Below, in pieces: positions 4,469-6,302 of a stretch of 6,302 nt of DNA. A program made the translations under genes and the position numbers. The number at the start of each line of letters is the position of its first letter. Positions within the stretch are counted from its first letter, which is position 1. A model generated the notes under the pieces. It did no database searches and had not been told where the DNA came from. It saw only the letters and a list, made by a program, of their open reading frames with translations. Origin of the DNA: Pseudomonadota bacterium (lineage in GTDB: Bacteria; Pseudomonadota; Alphaproteobacteria; Rhizobiales; Xanthobacteraceae); contig JAEZBA010000185.1 in the NCBI GenBank assembly GCA_023430245.1, positions 1 through 6,302 on the forward strand. Direction: 5' to 3'.

Positions 4469-6037
4469 CTATTCCGCCTCCAGCCAGAATGTCTCCATCA
4501 GGCCCGCGCCCTTCACCTCGATCGCGCCGCGCGGCACGAAACTGAACTGGCCGGACAGCCGGTCAGCCACCGTTTTCGAGACATGCACACGATCCGCCGC
4601 CCCATGCGATTCCATGCGGCTCGCAATATTCACCGTGGTACCCCAGATATCGTAGGCGAATTTTCGCTCACCGATCACGCCCGCGATTGCGGGTCCGGTA
4701 TGGACACCGATGCGCAACTGGATCGGCGCATCGATCTCGCTGCGGATCGCGTCGAAGGTTTCAAGCATCGTCAGCGACAGCCGCGCGGCGACCTCGGCAT
4801 GGTCCTCGCGCGGCTCCGGAATGCCGACCGCAACCATGTAGCCGTCGCCGATGGTCTTGATCTTTTCCGCGCCAAACTGATCGACCAGCCGGTCGAACGC
4901 CGAGAAGATGCGGTTCAGCACCCCGACCACATCCGATGGCGAAAGATTGCCCGAGAACGGGGTGAAATTGACGATGTCGGCAAAGATGATGGTGGCTTCC
5001 GGAATATGGTCGGCCACCATGGCGGCGCCGTCATTGATCCGCTCGACCACGGCGCGCGGCAGGATCGACAGCAGCAGGTTTTCGTTGCGCTCCTTGGCGA
5101 TCTGAATTTCGCGCATCATCGCCCGCTCGCGGTCGCGCAGCAGCTTGTTCTCCAGAGACGCACGGATGCGGGCGCGCAGGATGGCCGGCGCGAACGGCTT
5201 CGGCAGATAGTCGACCGCGCCGGCCTCGATGCAGCGCACGATCGAATCGATCTCGTCCAGCGCCGAAATCATGATCACGGGGATTTCCGCCGTCCGCGGA
5301 TCGTGTTTCAACTTGCTCAGGACTTCGTAGCCGCTCATTTCCGGCATCATCACATCGAGCAGGATCAGGTCGAAACCGCGCTCGGCCATGAGCGCCAGCG
5401 CCTCCCGGCCGGACTCCACCGTTTCGACCGCATGCCCGTCGCGAGTGAGCTGCCGCGCCAGCAGGTCGCGATTGGAGGCGTTGTCGTCCACCACCAGGAT
5501 CTGGCCGGCGATCGTCTGCTGCGCCGTCGCGGGCTCGGAGCCACGCAACGCGTCAACAACGCGCGACGCGTCCGCGAAGGACGGCTGCGCCCCATCGAGA
5601 GAATCGCCCGAGAATGCGACCAGCGCGTCGATGCGCTCCAGAATGCCATCCGCTGCCGTAAGCAGCTTCTCCAGATCGGGCACCAGCGACTCGTGGCCTG
5701 CGTCGCGCGCATCCTCCACGATCATCTCGCCATAGCCCTTCACGGCATTGATCGGGGTGCGCAGATCGTGCCGTAGCTTGGTGCGATAGGCGTCGATGTC
5801 GTCGACCTCGCCGGTCTGCTGCAACACCGCGTCGAGCAGCGCCTGCAGGCTCAGGCCGGCGCTCCGGATGCGGTCGAGATCGGCGGCGTAATCCGTCAGC
5901 CCGGCGCGCGCGGCGTCCTCGATCACGATATCGGCGAAGCCCACGATCGCCGCCGCCGGCGCCACGAAGTCCTGACGCAGATGCGCGCGCAGGGCGTTGT
6001 GCAGGCGAGCACTCTCGCTATCGCTTCGATCGATCAT
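4469..6037 (-). CDS. Receiver-linked class III adenylate cyclase with duplicated HisKA-like N-terminus
   Basis: This is a 522-aa cytoplasmic protein with no membrane segments. Residues 14-71 and 82-139 are two related HisKA-like helical segments. The second has the H-box KLRHDLRTPINAV with candidate phospho-acceptor H90; the first has Q22 at that place. A receiver domain spans about 178-295, with acidic pair D184/D185, phospho-acceptor D228 (LILLDVMMPEMSG), S258 and K280-P281. A helical linker (296-335, ending in SILPRAVVERI) leads to a class III cyclase domain (about 345-520). Metal-binding D354 (FADIVNFT) and D398 (TIGDGY), adenine-specifying K394 and D463 (YDIWG), and transition-state N470/R474 are all present. 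It should therefore make cAMP rather than cGMP. No HATPase domain is present, so the phosphoryl group must come from another kinase. ATGA overlap with the upstream response regulator, and no obvious Shine-Dalgarno, suggest translational coupling. Start and stop are well supported. Confidence 0.93.
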   Translation of the reverse strand: MIDRSDSESARLHNALRAHLRQDFVAPAAAIVGFADIVIEDAARAGLTDYAADLDRIRSAGLSLQALLDAVLQQTGEVDDIDAYRTKLRHDLRTPINAVKGYGEMIVEDARDAGHESLVPDLEKLLTAADGILERIDALVAFSGDSLDGAQPSFADASRVVDALRGSEPATAQQTIAGQILVVDDNASNRDLLARQLTRDGHAVETVESGREALALMAERGFDLILLDVMMPEMSGYEVLSKLKHDPRTAEIPVIMISALDEIDSIVRCIEAGAVDYLPKPFAPAILRARIRASLENKLLRDRERAMMREIQIAKERNENLLLSILPRAVVERINDGAAMVADHIPEATIIFADIVNFTPFSGNLSPSDVVGVLNRIFSAFDRLVDQFGAEKIKTIGDGYMVAVGIPEPREDHAEVAARLSLTMLETFDAIRSEIDAPIQLRIGVHTGPAIAGVIGERKFAYDIWGTTVNIASRMESHGAADRVHVSKTVADRLSGQFSFVPRGAIEVKGAGLMETFWLEAE

Positions 6038-6302
6038 TTCGGCAGGAGCGCGTTGATCTTTCCGAGCAGCCGCGGCAATTCGATCGGCTTGGTGTCGAAA
6101 TCGTCGCAGCCGGCCTGCAGCGCCTGTTCGCGATCCGATTCCATCGCATGCGCGGTCAGCGCAATCACCGGAATAGCCTTGGTGGAGTCGTCGGCCTTGA
6201 TCGTGCGGGTCGCGGTCCAGCCGTCCATGACCGGCAGGCTCATGTCCATGAGGATGAGAGCCGGCCGCTCGCTCTTTGCCATGTCGACGCCTTCCTGTCC
6301 GT
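6034..6302 (-). CDS. Single-domain response regulator (CheY/DivK-like), 5' end beyond the window
   Basis: Eighty-eight residues are visible, and the frame stays open to the right edge. The Met 18 nt from the sequence edge is internal: GQEGVD before it continues the receiver fold, so the true start lies outside. The phospho-acceptor Asp is in LILMDMSLPVMDGW (visible residue 19). The Thr of ALTAHAM (49) and the Lys of DTKPI (71) complete the active site. The end, AGCDDFDTKPIELPRLLGKINALLPK, is typical of DivK-like stand-alone receivers with no output domain. Its TGA overlaps the ATG of the cyclase gene (ATGA at 6037-6034), so the two proteins are likely made together. It probably relays phosphate from a histidine kinase encoded upstream, perhaps to or in competition with the cyclase receiver; that link is inference. 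Confidence 0.9.
   Translation of the reverse strand, partial: GQEGVDMAKSERPALILMDMSLPVMDGWTATRTIKADDSTKAIPVIALTAHAMESDREQALQAGCDDFDTKPIELPRLLGKINALLPK

Noticed and set aside
4400..5776. A 458-codon plus-strand frame opposite the cyclase gene
   Set aside because: It is antisense to the receiver and cyclase domains, starts inside the palindromic repeat, and encodes an Arg/Asp/His-rich sequence with no recognisable motif.
6265..6282. The ATG at 6282 as the real start of the response regulator
   Set aside because: It would drop the first strand and helix of the receiver, including the acidic pair. The frame continues upstream with matching residues to the window edge.
1..6302. tRNA or rRNA genes, CRISPR arrays, insertion sequences, phage or attachment sites
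   Set aside because: On reading both strands I saw no cloverleaf-like tRNA, no regularly spaced repeats, and no transposase or integrase motif.

Overview
The window is GC-rich chromosomal DNA with strong third-position G/C bias. It most likely comes from an alphaproteobacterium of the Bradyrhizobium / Rhodopseudomonas / Afipia group (Nitrobacteraceae). I infer this from the gene types: an orphan Bug-type solute receptor next to a CaiB-family CoA transferase, a DivK-like receiver coupled to a receiver-adenylate cyclase, and a hairpin repeat resembling dispersed repeats I recall from that group. No sequence search was possible. I see no mobile element, tRNA, rRNA or CRISPR array.

Region 1 (1-2400, minus strand) is an operon-like pair. 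A periplasmic tripartite-tricarboxylate (Bug/TctC) receptor comes first. It is followed 66 nt later by a CoA transferase of the two-domain family III type, which runs off the left edge. Together they suggest capture of a carboxylic acid and its activation as a CoA thioester. A plausible sigma-70 promoter with repeated operator-like motifs lies upstream of the receptor. A hairpin abuts the start codon of the CoA transferase.

Region 2 (2400-4380) encodes three small proteins, all with signal peptides. A class I SAM-dependent methyltransferase with a His-rich mature N-terminus is on the minus strand. Divergent from it on the plus strand are a SnoaL/NTF2-like protein and a small unrecognised secreted protein. 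The 187-nt divergent spacer holds an inverted 9-mer placed about equally far from each start, possible promoters, and a 5'-UTR hairpin. Another hairpin separates the two plus-strand genes.

Region 3 (4380-6302) starts with a ~74-nt imperfect palindrome lying between convergent genes. Then, on the minus strand, comes a single-domain response regulator (cut by the right edge) whose stop overlaps by ATGA the start of a 522-aa protein. That protein has two HisKA-like helical segments, a receiver domain, a coiled-coil linker and a class III adenylate cyclase domain with all key catalytic residues. It has no HATPase domain. This looks like the output end of a phosphorelay that controls cAMP.

Nothing here is clearly a wholly new system. 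The points most worth a second look are the exported methyltransferase, the duplicated HisKA module in the cyclase, the apparently inactive N-terminal half of the CoA transferase, and several short structured intergenic elements.
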